The position numbers and the translations under genes were made by a program. This document shows, piece by piece, positions 12,557 to 28,077 of a stretch of DNA of 64,000 bases. Location of the stretch: contig CP126200.1 in NCBI GenBank assembly GCA_030272155.1, positions 5,282,001 to 5,346,000 of the forward strand. Reading direction: 5' to 3'. The notes under the pieces are model-generated. The model worked only from the letters and a program-made list of their open reading frames with translations. It searched no databases and was not told the DNA's origin. Position 1 is the stretch's first letter. The number at the start of each line of letters is the position of its first letter. The stretch is from Tetradesmus obliquus. Its lineage: Eukaryota; Chlorophyta; Chlorophyceae; Sphaeropleales; Scenedesmaceae.

Positions 12557-13349
12557 TCATGTCATCGTGCAGTGTTTTTGGCAGTAATGTGTGGAACAGT
12601 GTTGGGTGTGGCCGTTCAATGTAATATGTAGTGGCATTGCTGGTCCAAGAGTGTGGCTGACAGCTGTTGCATCAGAATTGTTGTAAATGATTAGCCTTAG
12701 AAGGCAGCTGCACGTGGCAGCTTGGCAGCTTCATGTGCATATTCACAGTCATGTGAGCAGTAAATTGAAGCTGCAGCTGTCACCTAGCCTCGCAATGCTA
12801 ACGTGCATGTATGTTGAACAGTATTGTTGAAGTCACCATCGGTGTTGTCAAACTGCTGCGCTGATACTACACTGATATAACTCGAGGTGCAGTGCAGGAG
12901 TAGACATTGCTTTGACATCATGCCATATTCAGAACCAGGTTACCGTTGCTGACAATGCAGCCATGTACATGGCAATGCCATACACATATCTTGGTCTTGC
13001 ACACCAACTAAATAGTAATCGCAGGATTCAGCACCTGCTGCTTTCATTTCTCACATCTGCAGAAGTGATACATGCATCTCTGCTTCTTTCACCAGATCAA
13101 TTGTGCTTTGCAACAAACAACACAGGATCTTTCCAAAGACAAGACACACAGCGGGCTTTTCAGTACTTTGGGCTGTGGCTTTTTTGATTGTGCAGCAGCT
13201 CCACCTAATCTATACACAACTGTCAACTGCCTACAACAACAACAACTGTGGCTGTTAGTCAACAGCCTTGCCCGCAGCAGATCAACACCAGATGTTCAGC
13301 ATTCCAGCGGGTTCAAGCACATGCCCTGCAACCCAGGTCATCTCCCTGC

Positions 13350-14974
13350 TCAGAACAGGTGTGGGAAGAAGGGCCTCTGGAAGTAGGCCTCGTTCAAGAT
13401 GAGGCCCACAAAGCCAATCATGGCAATGCGGCCCAGAGTGACCTCCAGCTGCAAGGGAGAGCAAACGAGGGGCAGCAGCAGCAGGATGTATCAGCAAACT
13501 GACTTTAGTCTTGCATCGATTCTAGCAGAAACAGCTGGACGATATGAGCAGCATGTATGTGCAAGGTGAATGGTTTGTTGCCTTGTTACGATACAGCTTC
13601 ACACACAATGCACTGCATGCACAGAATCCAAACAGGCACAGCAGCAGCAGCAGCAACAGCAGCATCAGCAAACAGCAGTCGCAGCTTTTCACTCACAGCA
13701 GGGGTGAAGGGCCCACTCTTCACGTTATAGCTCTGGCCCTGCAGGAAAGGAATCCAGCTGGCCACGGTGAAGGTAACAAAGGTGGCAATGGTGATGAGCG
13801 GGTAGCGCTTGATCTGCTCGAACACATCGATGCCTTGCGTGAGCTCCCAGAAGGCGGCGATGGCAAAGCCCAGCATGGCCAGGCGGGAGTTGGTCACCTC
13901 GGGGCCCAGCCCGTCAAACGCCTGCATCTCTGCGAGGTGAGGAGGAAGGCAGCGCAGGCAAGGCAGCAGGCAGCAGGCACAACAAATAGCATGAGCAACA
14001 TTATTGTTACGATAGTCATATGCGGCCATCTGGCCACATCTGTGCGCAGTTTGTCAAACATTAACTGGCTGCACTCCTCCTACACCTTGGAAACATTACC
14101 ATCCACCACCAGCCGCACCACATTGCACATAACAGCAAGCACTCCGCTCCAATTCTGCACTTCTTCTTCACCCTGCCCTCCCCTGCTCTGCCGCACTACA
14201 GCAACGTGTACAGCAGTGCATGCTTTGTATCATATCAGCCTCACCTCCGAAAGGCAGGCGGCCGTCCTGGCCATCCAGCTGGCTCATGATGCGTGCCTTG
14301 GTGTTCTCACTCTGGCCCGCCACCTGGCCGGCCTGGTACCCCTCCTTGCGCACATCATCAACAGGGGTCAGGCGCTCGCCAGTGATGGGGTTCTTGGGGG
14401 CCTGGGGTAGGGAGGGGCAGCAGGGAGAGGCATCAGAAGGTTGTGAGTATTAGTGAGTGATTTTGGGAGAGGATCAGGGGTTGAGGAAAGATGAAGAGGC
14501 AGGGGCTAGCTGCTGCTGCAGGCATGCAGTGTGCTACAGTGTGCAGCAGGTGCTGCGCATTGTGAGCTTGCCAGGGGTGCTGTCTGAGCAACAGCTGCAA
14601 GTGTGATGAAGGTGGTGATCACCAATTGAATGGAAGTGGAGGTTGCTGCTTGTTGGCAGCTTCTGCCCCACAACCTCAGCAGCTGTGTCGGATGCCTCTG
14701 TGCTGCGCACCCACCTTGGAACCCTGCTGGCTGGTGTCAGCCTGCTCTCCCTCCTGCAGGCAGCAGATCAACCGAAGGTTCAACATCGGCACTTTGAAAC
14801 GCTTGGTAGAGCTCAATGCACGCGAGCTGTGAGCTTCGGATGCACAGCGAGCTGCAGCAGCAGGCTCACCTTGAACTTGCGCACTACCAGCCTGCGGGGC
14901 AGCACTGGGGTTGCACTGCGTGGAGCGGCCACAGCAGCGCGCCTGGCAACAATGTTGCTGTTTGCGAGCATCAT
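13350..14974 (-). CDS. ELIP-type three-helix LHC-like protein, copy A
   Basis: Five exons on the minus strand join in phase: 14870-14974, 14715-14753 (39-nt microexon), 14245-14401, 13697-13929 and 13350-13448, giving 210 residues. The first ~35 residues are Arg/Ala-rich (VVARRAAVAAPRSAT), like a chloroplast transit peptide. Helix I carries the chlorophyll-binding type motif EVTNSRLAMLGFAIAAFWE, helix II is YPLITIATFVTFTVASW, and helix III is LEVTLGRIAMIGF. Proteins of this family sit in thylakoid membranes and protect against excess light. Every exon has the same length as its counterpart in the divergent neighbour, so the two are recent duplicates. Confidence 0.85.
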
Positions 14975-15349
14975 CTTTGCTATTGGGCTTAGGTAGATTG
15001 CAGCTTGAGAATGCGCGAAACGCTCGTGTAGGCGGGCTTCTTGATTAAGATTGATACAGGACGATAGAGAGCAGAGTTACTTTTTCCCCAATGTAACATA
15101 TGCTTATATAGGCTGAAGCACGCCAGTTTGTGGTTGGAGGTGGCCAACGCCCAAGGATTGCAACATCACGACTTGGCGTACGTCACTTTGCAACAGAGCT
15201 TCTCGATCGGATCAGGATACGCAGTTTATCAACCCTTATATATTGAGTCGATTTTCCAGCAGACTTCGTTCTCACATAACCTCTCTACTCGGCAACAAAC
15301 CCCGCTCGCAGTCAACCGTGCTCAACGCTAACCGTTCAACACAGCCAAG
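14975..15349. promoter_or_regulatory. bidirectional promoter of the ELIP-like pair
   Basis: 375 bp separate the two start codons. A TATA-like CTTATATATT at about 15235 lies ~110 bp upstream of the plus-strand ATG. CCTATATAAGC, read on the minus strand at about 15103-15113, lies ~130 bp upstream of the minus-strand ATG. Two oppositely facing TATA boxes suggest two start sites that may share light- or stress-responsive elements between them; I could not name such elements. Confidence 0.6.
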
Positions 15350-17398
15350 ATGATGCTCGCCAACAGCAAGGTTGTCGCCAGGCGTGCCGCCGTGGCCTCG
15401 ACACGCAGTGCGACCCCTCTGCTGCCCCGCAGGCTGGTTGTGCGCAAGTTCAAGGTGGGCTGCTGTTCAGCTGCTCTGCTGCAGCTGCTGTCACTTTTGC
15501 TGCTGTTGATTCTACAGCTGCATCACGGTATTACTACACTCGAGACACCAATTACGATTGGCTTGCTTTGCTGTGCACTTTGCAGGAGGGAGAGCAGGCT
15601 GACACCAGCCAGCAGGGCGGGAAGGTGAGCTGACATTCCAGCAGAGCAGTCACTGCTGCTGCTGCCGCAGCAACGACACACGCCTTCATCAGCCTTGGAC
15701 TCTGCTGCTTGCTGCTTGTCCGAGTAGCAAGCCTGCTGTCTGATGTAGGGCACATCTTAGGTGTTGCTACGGCTGCCTGCAGCACATCGACTGCCAGTCC
15801 TGCACCACAGCGCATTTCTTGTGCAGTGACAGCGCCTCGAGCGTTTCTGCATCAGATTGTTACCAGCAGCTTCTACAAGCGCTTTTACTGCCTGCATCTG
15901 TCTTTGTGTACCAGAATGCACACAATGCACACACCAAGCTGCACAAGTTCAAGCGCCACGGCCGTTTCCTGCACAATGCACGTGTTCTTTCAGTCACATA
16001 GACCGCCAGCCACTGGTGACAGTCCTATGCACGCCCAATGCACGCCCATCATCGCCACCCGCTTGCTGCACCCTTATCTCACATGTGCTACCTTCTGCTT
16101 TTACCTTTCCACCCTGCTCTCACCAAACCACCAAATCCCCAGGCCCCCAAGAACCCCATCACCGGCGAGCCCCTGACCCCTGTGACCAACAAGGATAAGG
16201 AGGGCTACCAGGCATCTACCCTGGCAGGACAGACTGATGACACCAAGGCACGCATCTTCAGCCAGCTGGATGGCCAGCCCGGCGGCCGCCCGTTCGGAGG
16301 TAAGTGATTTGGTTTATCTGCACCAGATTTGCTGCTCGTGTGTGGCCAAGGTGTGCATTGTACAGCGCTGCATAATGGGCCAGCTGGATGCGCTGCCAGG
16401 TGGCCGCTCCCTCGGAGGTGAGACAAATGGAAGGCAGCACGTGTGGTTTAGGAATGCATGCCAGCACAAACAGTTTGTGGTGCTGCAGCATGCGCTGGTG
16501 ATTTTTTAGCAGCGCTGGGATGAACAACGCATGCGCATTGCTTGCCTGTGAATGCCAGGCATGAGCTACAGGCTGCCCTGCAAATTGCAATTGATGGTTT
16601 GCGACACCAGGGTAAGCATGGTCTACAAATGCATGGGGCAGCCGCAGCTGCCGTTTCACAGCAACATGTATAGGGTGTGTGAAATGGGAGTTTACATCTT
16701 ACTTGCTGCCTGCCCTGCTGCCCGCCTGCTGCCCACCCTCACCCTCCCGCCTGCTCCCGCAGAGATGCAGGCGTTTGACGGGCTGGGCCCTGAGGTGACC
16801 AACTCCCGCCTGGCCATGCTGGGCTTTGCCATTGCCGCCTTCTGGGAGCTGACGCAGGGCATCGATGTGTACGAGCAGATCAAGCGCTACCCGCTCATCA
16901 CCATTGCCACATTCGTCATCTTCACCGCTGCCAGCTGGATCCCCTTCATGCAGGGCCAGAGCTACAACGTGAAGAGCGGGCCCTTCACCCCCAACGTGAG
17001 TTACAAACCATGCATTGCAATACCATACACAGGACTGAACCCGACTCGGCACTGGCCAGCGAGCCGTTATACCGCGCAAGAGGGTTGTATGGCTCGCTGC
17101 CTTCTGTGGTGTCTTCAGAGCAATGCTGCTAGTGATATGACACAACGGCTATTGCCGACCAGCGCTGCTCTGCTGCCGCTGCAAGACTATTTTTTTGTCG
17201 GGCCCCACGTGGTAATTGTGCATGAAGTGCTTTGTCAGTACGGTGGAGTTTTAATGTAGGCAGGCTTGTCTTCTTGCAGCACTTTGATGCACATGTATGT
17301 GAGCTGTTGTGGCAGCTACACATCATCACTGAAGTTTCGTCTGCTCACACACCTTGCTGCTGCTGCTGCTGGTGCTGCTGCTGCTGGTGCTGCTGCTG

Positions 17399-17429
<31 letters not shown>

Positions 17430-17555
17430 CATCTAATTCCACTCCGCCCCCCGCAGCTGGAGGTGACCACTGGCCGCATTGCCATGATCGGCTTTGTGGG
17501 CCTCATCCTGAACGAGGCCTACTTCCAGAGGCCCTTCTTCCCACACCTGTTCTGA
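15350..17555 (+). CDS. ELIP-type three-helix LHC-like protein, copy B
   Basis: Exons 15350-15454, 15586-15624 (39 nt), 16143-16299, 16763-16995 and 17457-17555 join in phase to 210 residues. It begins MMLANSKVVARRAAVAST, a transit-peptide-like segment. Exon 3 encodes PKNPITGEPLTPVTNKDKEG. Helices I-III are at about residues 111-130, 144-164 and 183-201, with ExxNSRLAMLGF and TTGRIAMIGF as paired chlorophyll-binding motifs. It ends RPFFPHLF. A partial echo of the exon-3 end (AGCCAGCTGGATG-like, followed by CTCGGAGGTGAG) recurs at about 16378-16422 inside intron 3. The last intron carries a CTG-rich tract before its acceptor. Exact LHC subfamily is less sure than the fold. Confidence 0.85.
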
Positions 17556-18833
17556 GCAGCATAATGCTCAGCCCAGTGATGAGACACAGCGCAGCCGAGT
17601 GGAGCAGCGTATAGTCTGCAGCCCTTGTGTGCAATATGCGTGAAGAACAGATTGGTCCCACAGATTGCTGCCCTGTTTGGCTCACCACCAACGGCTGTAT
17701 TCAGTGTGTACAATGTGTAGGGGCAGAAGGACCAGTGTGCACACATCCAGGTGCTGTCCCCTTCCTTGCCAGGCAATGATGTGGTTGGTGTGCACAAGCA
17801 GTTTTGTTGTGTTGCACAATTGTTGCCGTTGGGCTCTGTACACCATGTTGCATGCTGGCGTTCTCGTAATTGTGAAGAAACAACACCGTTTTGAGAGTAA
17901 GCTGTGAAGGAGAAGAAACATACAAGGTGCATGGGAGCATCACTTCGGACGTATTTGAAGTGAGATGAATTTTTGAGTACGGAGGCCTCAAGTTGAGTGG
18001 GGTGGTGCACTGGAAGCATGTGCAAAGAGTGATGGACAAGGATGATGCAGGCAGAGGTAACATTTGCCCTATCACTGATCTGGGAACAGACATGTGAAGA
18101 TTGGCACGAGGAAATGTCGCCTTGACAGATTAAGTGGGAATAACATGTCGTATGCAGAAGAGAGGGTGGGTTTCAACAAATGAAAAGGCCTGCCAACTGA
18201 TTGCATTTTGAAAGATTTCTTGTGAGCAGCTGAAGAAAAAGGCAACTTGCAAACAGTTGCATGCGAAGGCGCGGTAGTAACAGATGCAGTGTCTGCCACG
18301 TGTGAAATGTGATATGTGTGTGCCTGCGCCCTGGGGCAGCATGCCAATGCAACGTGCAAAGAGCTGCAGTTGCTCAAGCAGACATCAGTCTTTCCAACTC
18401 CAAAGTAACTGGAAGTTGAAATGCAGCTGCTTAGGCGACTGGTGCTGCAGTGTAGGCTTGTGCAGTAAGGGCAAGAAGCAAACAGGCTTGTGCTGCGCAG
18501 CTCCACCTTCTAGACAACCTTTGACAGCTCGTGGCTGTTTTGCTCAAGTGCTGTCGTCATAGCACCAATATTCTCAGGTAATTCTGGTTAGATTTACAGC
18601 GTCAAGCCGCGGGCCTAGCTGCTGGAGCACAGTTGTCCGGATTCAGACAGGGGTACCACCCTGCACTGCCAAGGCCTGACACAACTGTCATGTCATGCAT
18701 TGCCACGGAGGCTAATGTTACATGCAAATATAACGATGAAAAGCTTAATAGTATTGTATACGAGCAGATTTAAACACATTTTGAACCACAACAGAAGGTG
18801 AACACGTGGGCTAAATCTCCGCAACTTGCGTAG
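17556..18833. other. intergenic, no gene recognised
   Basis: About 1.28 kb holding the ELIP-B 3' UTR and the upstream region of the next gene. CTG runs are almost absent. Open frames are short, occur on both strands and show no family motif. Confidence 0.6.
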
Positions 18834-19411
18834 ATGCTGCTTGCACGCCACGGACGCATTCTTTGCCGTGATCGACGTTTCATATCTCAACCTCAATCAT
18901 TCCAATCTATTTCTTTCTTACATAGCCACGCCACGAAGCAGGACACAGCAGCTATGAGCAGCAGTACAGAAGAGCCCAGCTACGAGCAAAGAGTGATAGG
19001 CAGCGTGCTAGGAGCCATGTGTGGCGATGCATTAGGAGCATCGGTGGAAGGCTGGACACCAGAACGCATGAGTTCAGCTTTCCCAGATGGTCTGAGGACC
19101 TTCCAGGAAACTGAGCGCGGGTGAGCTGGCAGCGCACCTGCATTTCATGCAGGTGTTCACCTGATCTTTGTGTGACGCTTGCCTTGCGTGGTACTTAGCG
19201 GCCACCGGCAGAATATTGAATTTAATCAGCATTTGACAGGTGCAGTACAGCAAGCAATTATAACAGGCCACCTGCTGTGCACTGCTGTGCAGTGCTGCAT
19301 CACCCGCGTCGCACAACGACAGCGTCCTACTAACACTACTAACACGTGTTAGAGCACGGCAGCCAATAGCCACTGTAGACTACTCTAAGTTCCAGGCGGG
19401 CGGTACTCAAT

Positions 19412-19458
<47 letters not shown>

Positions 19459-20048
19459 GCAGGTATGGCTGCTACACTGATGACAGCCAGATGCTGCTGG
19501 CTCTGGCAGCCAGCCTGGTCAACAGGCGCTGCTGCGATGCGGCAGATGCAGCGCAGCAGTACGTGAGGGCGTTTGACCCGCGGCGGGGGTATGGAGGCAG
19601 TGCCGTCAAGGTATGCTGGCTGGCTTTGTAGGGGGGAGTCCGGACGGCGGTTAACCAAGCTGCTGCCATCTGCAGCGTTTTAGAAGGGCAAATCTTTACA
19701 GTAAATGCATGGTCGTTCAATGTGTGCTGGCTGGCCAGCTGGCTGTGTAAGAGGCTGCTGGTGTCTGCAGTGTTGTGCTTGCTGATGCGTGGAGCTGGTA
19801 CACTGCCAGTGCAAGCATTGCAGGTGTATGATGCAGACCTGCCACATGAGTCGCAGATTGTGCTGTTGCTGCCATGTGCAGAATGCATATGCACATATGC
19901 AGACCGTCTGGTGCATTGTACGGTCGTTACGTGCAGCTGTCCCTTATACAAATGCACCTGCACCAAAGCATAGTCAACACACATTCCCAGCCTGCCGTAG
20001 CACATGGCACAGCGCTTCAACACCAAAACATCCGCAGTGCACTGCATC

Positions 20049-20124
<76 letters not shown>

Positions 20125-22091
20125 GCGTGCTACAGATCCTCACGCGCATGGCTGAGGGTGCAGACCCATCCACAACCGCCACACAGTTCCTGCCTGGCGG
20201 CTCATTCGCCAACGGCGGGGCGATGCGCATTGCGCCTGTGGGGCTGGCGTACCGCAATGCAGAGCCGGCAGTGCTGCAGCAGGCAGTGCAGGCGGCGCTG
20301 ATGTGCACACATACTCACCCCCTGGGTGTGGAGGGGGCGCTGGCGCAGGTAAATCCAATGCATCATCATGCAACGGTTGCTCCAGCTCCAATGCATACGT
20401 TTGTTTGGCAATAGTGGAGTTCAACATGCCCATTGCAACACTTTGGAGGAGACTGCACGTGGTATGAACAAGCAGTGAGTGCTCGCATGCCACGCTGCAA
20501 GTCACATGTTTAAAAAGCAATCAGCGCTGGTCACAACACGCGCGCCGCATGCATTGACACAAACGTCACAGCCATCCCCCAAGCCGCTGGGGCAGGCCCA
20601 CACTTGCGTATCACAGAAACACAAAGTTTTGTGTGCGGCTGCCGTCCCTGCTCCACGCAGGCCCTGGCCGTTGCTGAGCTCAGCAGAATGCAGTTCCCCA
20701 CACCAGCAGCAGCAGCAGGGGATGCCACAGCAGCACGTGCAGGTGCCCTGGCCCTGCTGCGCACACTGCAGAGCAAGCTGCCAGGCAGCGATGAGATGGC
20801 TGGCAAGCTGCAACTGCTGCAAGAGGCGCTGCAGCAGGTGCGCTGCACATGGCAGGCGTATGAATGCACACTAACATGCAGCCCTGCAGCATTCTAACGT
20901 GCTGCTGGCAATCCACAATACTGGGTAGTTGATGTTACATTGTCTAGAAGTGTGCCGCGGGCGGTGAGGGTGTCTCAGCATGCATATGAGTGGTGAACCC
21001 GGCAGCGCACACAGCGGCAGTGGCGTAAGTGAATCGCGTATACAGACGATTACACAGTGACTGCTAAGCTGCGCACCTCATGTGTTGCAGCACACGTCGC
21101 GCAAATGTCAGAAGACTGCCAGACTGACATAATAGAAGTTTGCCACCAGCCATGCTGCCGCTGCTGCTGCCGCTGCTGCTGCTGCTGCTGCTGCCGCCAG
21201 GCTCCTGCCGACTCCCCCGCCTCTAGCAGCTGGCAGCAGTACCTGCAGTCATCTGGCTGGCAGCACGAGCTGGCCACTGCTGCTGCTGTCGCGCCCGGCT
21301 TCCAAATCAAGGCCACTGATGCCGTTGCTGCTGCGCTGTGGGCTGTTGCGAGGCATTGGGGCAGCCCTGCTGACGCGCTGACTGCTGCTGTGCATTATGG
21401 AGGGGACACGGATACCATTGCATGCATGGCAGGTGGGGATGCAAGTTGTGACAGCAACAGCAGCAGCAGCAGCAGCAGTAGCAGCAGCGGTGACAGCAGC
21501 AGTGATCCTTTTCCTGCAAGCATGTTGAGGAGTGTCCTGTTGGATGCTGAGCAGCACTGCTAGAAGTAAGCATGCTTTGAGCTTGCGGCACCTTGGTGGT
21601 ATCGAGCACAAGTGCGGCACTGCCAACGTACGCGTATACGCTGACGCTGATGCTGCTCATGCTGCTTGTCGCCAGTCGAGCCACAACCTGAAGCCCACTC
21701 ACACGGCACCCAATTCTTGCCATGTGAAGCTGGAACGATGATGGCATGCACTGCGGCACTCTTCTGCTGTGCAGGCGCAATGATGGGCGCACTGCACGGC
21801 ACCGCCTGGCTGCCGCAGCAGTGGCTGAGCAACTTGGAGAACGGCACCAAGCCTCCTCGCAACAACCATGGGCAGCACAAGACCTTCTTTGACCAGGCTG
21901 CTGCTGAGGCCCTGCTGGCAGCAGGCGCTGCTTGCAGGACGCCAGTTGCTGCAGATGCGCCTGCAGCTGCTGATGATCATGCTGCTGCTGCTGGTGGCAG
22001 TGAGGTGGTGCTGACCACGCGTAATATGGGCAGGGATGCTGCAGTGCAGCTGGCTCGGCTGCTGGCTCAGCTGGACTGCATGACAGGCTGA
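18834..22091 (+). CDS. ADP-ribosylglycohydrolase family protein, ARH3-like
   Basis: Exons 18834-19120, 19463-19610, 20136-20348, 20661-20837, 21201-21432 and 21775-22091 join in phase, giving 457 residues. Metal- and substrate-binding motifs are all present: GSVLGAMCGDALGASVEG (~56), CYTDDSQM (~98), GSFANGGAMRIAPVGL (~167) and GGDTDTIACMAGAMMGALHG (~342). The family removes ADP-ribose from proteins or from poly(ADP-ribose), using Mg ions held by these acidic residues; ARH3-like is the best match by layout. The ATG at 18834 adds 40 residues (MLLARHGRILCRDRRFIS...) that look like a mitochondrial presequence. An internal ATG at 18954 (MSSSTEEPSYEQ) would give a 417-residue cytosolic form. The last ~100 residues include a low-complexity Ala stretch. 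Confidence 0.88.
19416..19457 (+). repeat. (CTG)14 run abutting ADP-ribosylhydrolase exon 2
   Basis: Followed directly by TGCAG and exon 2. Confidence 0.95.
20050..20121 (+). repeat. (CTG)24 run, longest triplet array in the window
   Basis: Twenty-four perfect CTG units ending 14 bases before the exon-3 start (20136) of the ADP-ribosylhydrolase gene. Confidence 0.95.
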
Positions 22092-22723
22092 TGGCATGTG
22101 TGGTGCAGCATGGTGCAGCAGCTGCACCATCGCTGCTCGGATGGTGATACAAGCTGCAGCGCTTCAAGCAGACAGCAGTGGTGTGCGTGCAGTGCCGCAG
22201 TGTGGCTGTAGCCAGCCTGCGCAGCTGTGGTGGCTCCCTGCAGCTGATGTACCAGGATGTTGTGTTCTGCGTCCCTCGCTTATAGGCTTGCTGATGATGC
22301 TGGCTTGCCAGCGCCTCAAAGCTACAGCCTGGTCAGCTTGGGCTGCAGTAACAAGAGGGATGTACTGCAGCCTGAAGTACTGCCACGAGTTTGTTTGGAC
22401 CGTGAGGCACATTCGGCCTGTAACTTTGTTGCAACATTTGACATGGCCGCACAAAGATCTTATGAGTAGGCTGTCGCATATGAGCACTGCTGCATGAAGG
22501 CAACATCATCTCAGCGTGCCAGTGGCAGGGGCACCATCATTTGCCGGAAACGATATGCATGTTTCACGAAAGCTGCAACAATGCTTTCCGATGCTGTATG
22601 TGCTGACTTTGGGTCCCAGGCTCGCGAAAAGCCGCCATAACACAGCAGCTCAACAGTCAAGTTGCTGCCAGGTGCAGCACTCGCCCTCTTTTCCGGTCAG
22701 GTCACAAGTTCAAAACACGAAAA
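22092..22723. other. intergenic: ADP-ribosylhydrolase 3' UTR and RACK1 upstream region
   Basis: About 630 bp without a supported gene. No clear TATA box was found upstream of the RACK1 ATG. Confidence 0.5.
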
Positions 22724-26011
<3,288 letters not shown>

Positions 26012-26533
26012 AGCAGCTGCTGCAACAGCTGTTTGCTGGCGGGGTGGCGTGCTGCAGCTGCAGTGCAGCCCGAGGGCTGTGCTGTGGTGCGTGGGCAGTG
26101 AGCGGCGCTGCAAAGGCGCTGCCGCTGCAGCGTAGCATGGCCAGGTGGTTGTTGGGTGCTGCTGGTGGCTGTGTGTCTCTGGTAACTCGATGATCATGCC
26201 TTTGCTGCGTCCACCTGGAAGGGGATCTGTGTCTTTGCCGGTTACTATGCTAGAAGATGGCGATAGAAATGCGCCTAAGTGCGAGCACCGGGTCGGCAGT
26301 GACCAAGACGAAGCCCATGCGAATATGAAGCTGAAGTTTGTCACGAAGGCCACCTGATAACAACGCCGCACACCAACCATGCAAACAACACAACATACTT
26401 CAACAAAACTGTTTGTGCGTAGCGGACTACAAGCCAGCAGAAGTTCGTGGAATGCTGCTGCGGCTACAGGTGTTCAGTGCTGCTTGGTAAACAAAGCAGC
26501 AGCAAAGGCCCGTTTGTTGCGCACGGTAGTGCC
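26012..26533. other. intergenic: RACK1 3' UTR and RAP-gene upstream region
   Basis: About 520 bp, no supported coding region and no clear promoter element. An upstream GTG-initiated extension of the next frame is possible but unnecessary. Confidence 0.5.
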
Positions 26534-28044
26534 ATGCTTAGGTTTTCGTGCTGCCAGCTGATACTTGGCAGCACCAGCAGCCTGGCAGCTGCCCTGGAGA
26601 CAACACCTGCAGATGTGCCGCTGCTGCTGCAGAGGTCATTTGACCTGGGATCTGTGCAGCTGCCATGGCTACTCACGTTCGGCCAACATACATACAGCAC
26701 AGCACCTCAGCAGCGCAGGCGCAAGCAGCAGGGCAGCAACAGCAGACAGCAGCAGTGGCAGCGGCCGCACCAGCAGCAACGCATAAACAACAACAGCAGC
26801 AGGCGTGAGAAGCCAGGCCCTGAAGAGGAGTTGAACTCTCAGGAGCTGTCATGGCCAGACAGCCCAGTGACATCAGCGCTGCGCCACAGGAGGCTCTCTG
26901 CTGCAGCACAGCAGGAGCCCCAGCAGCAGCCACGCAAAGCACAGCACAGCTCAGCTGGCTGGCGCGACAGCAGCAGCAGCAGCAGCAGCAGAGACAGGCA
27001 GTGGTCTTGGCCGACTTCATACACCAACAGCAGCAGCAGCAGCAGCAGCAGGCTAGCTAAGCATGGCGGCAGCGGCAGTGTTGATGGGGAGGGGCCGCTG
27101 CTGCCAAGCATCTTGGGGCGTGCAGTGCCAGCTGCCAGCAACAGCAGCAGCAGCAGGGGTCAGCTGGCTGCTGCACACATCCCTGAAGGGCAGCTGATGG
27201 CCCGCATCCGCGCAGCAAGCAGCATAGCAGACATGGAGCATCTGCTGCTGCAGTTCCATGCTCAGTTCAGGTGCGGCAGATGAGTGTGCTGTGGTGCTGT
27301 GTGCCGAGCGCTTGCAGATGCAGCTGGTAACACAGCAGCAACTCTCTGCATTGCTGCGCCGCACCAAAACAGTGAAATGCTTGCTCAACGCCACACATAT
27401 GCATGCAATGACATATCCAGCACTCACATGCACCAGCAAGCTTTGACAGGACAAGTGGAGTCCATTGGCATGCTGTGCGTCCCATCAAACCCCTGCTGCC
27501 GCTGCCGCTGCTGCGGCTGCTGCTGCTGCCGCCTAACTCATCTGCACAACGCCGCTGCACACGCAGGTGCAACCACATCGCAGCCGCCATCACCAAGGTA
27601 CCCGACCTGCAGCCAGAAACGTCACTCAACTTGCGCCGCCGAATGGGCCGCCTCACTCAGCTGCTGGCATCAGGCCTACTGGCAGTGTCACACCAGCTAG
27701 ACCCTCACCAGGCAGTGGCCTGCCTGCAGGGTTTAACCAGCCCAGGCTGCATCCTAAACCCCAGCCTGCAGGTCGCGCCGCTGAACCGCCTGCTGATGGT
27801 CCTGCTGGCTGGAAGGGGAAGGGATGCGGCGCTGCGGCGGCTGCACCCGCAGGAGCTGGCAGATGCTGCTGCTGCAGCGGAGGCGGTGCAGCTGGCAGCA
27901 GTGCAGCAGCAGCACCAGCAGCAACAGGGTGTGCAGCAGCAGCCAATAACTCAGCAGCTGCAGCTTTTGGCAGGTGCTGGGCGGCAAGTTGCAGCAGCTG
28001 AAGGAGCAGGGCAGCAGCTTGCAGTGTTAGATGCTATCAAAGCA

Positions 28045-28077
<33 letters not shown>

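Larger units (their letters stand above)
11735..13349. other. intergenic, no gene recognised
   Basis: After the F-box terminal repeats, about 12000-13349 has few CTG runs, is comparatively AT-rich and holds only short open frames without recognisable motifs. It includes the 3' UTRs of both converging genes and the hairpin at 12523-12556. Confidence 0.6.

Noticed and set aside
15709..16176. Plus-strand frame of 155 codons inside ELIP-B
   Set aside because: It lies in the intron between the microexon and exon 3 and has no conserved counterpart in the paralogous gene.
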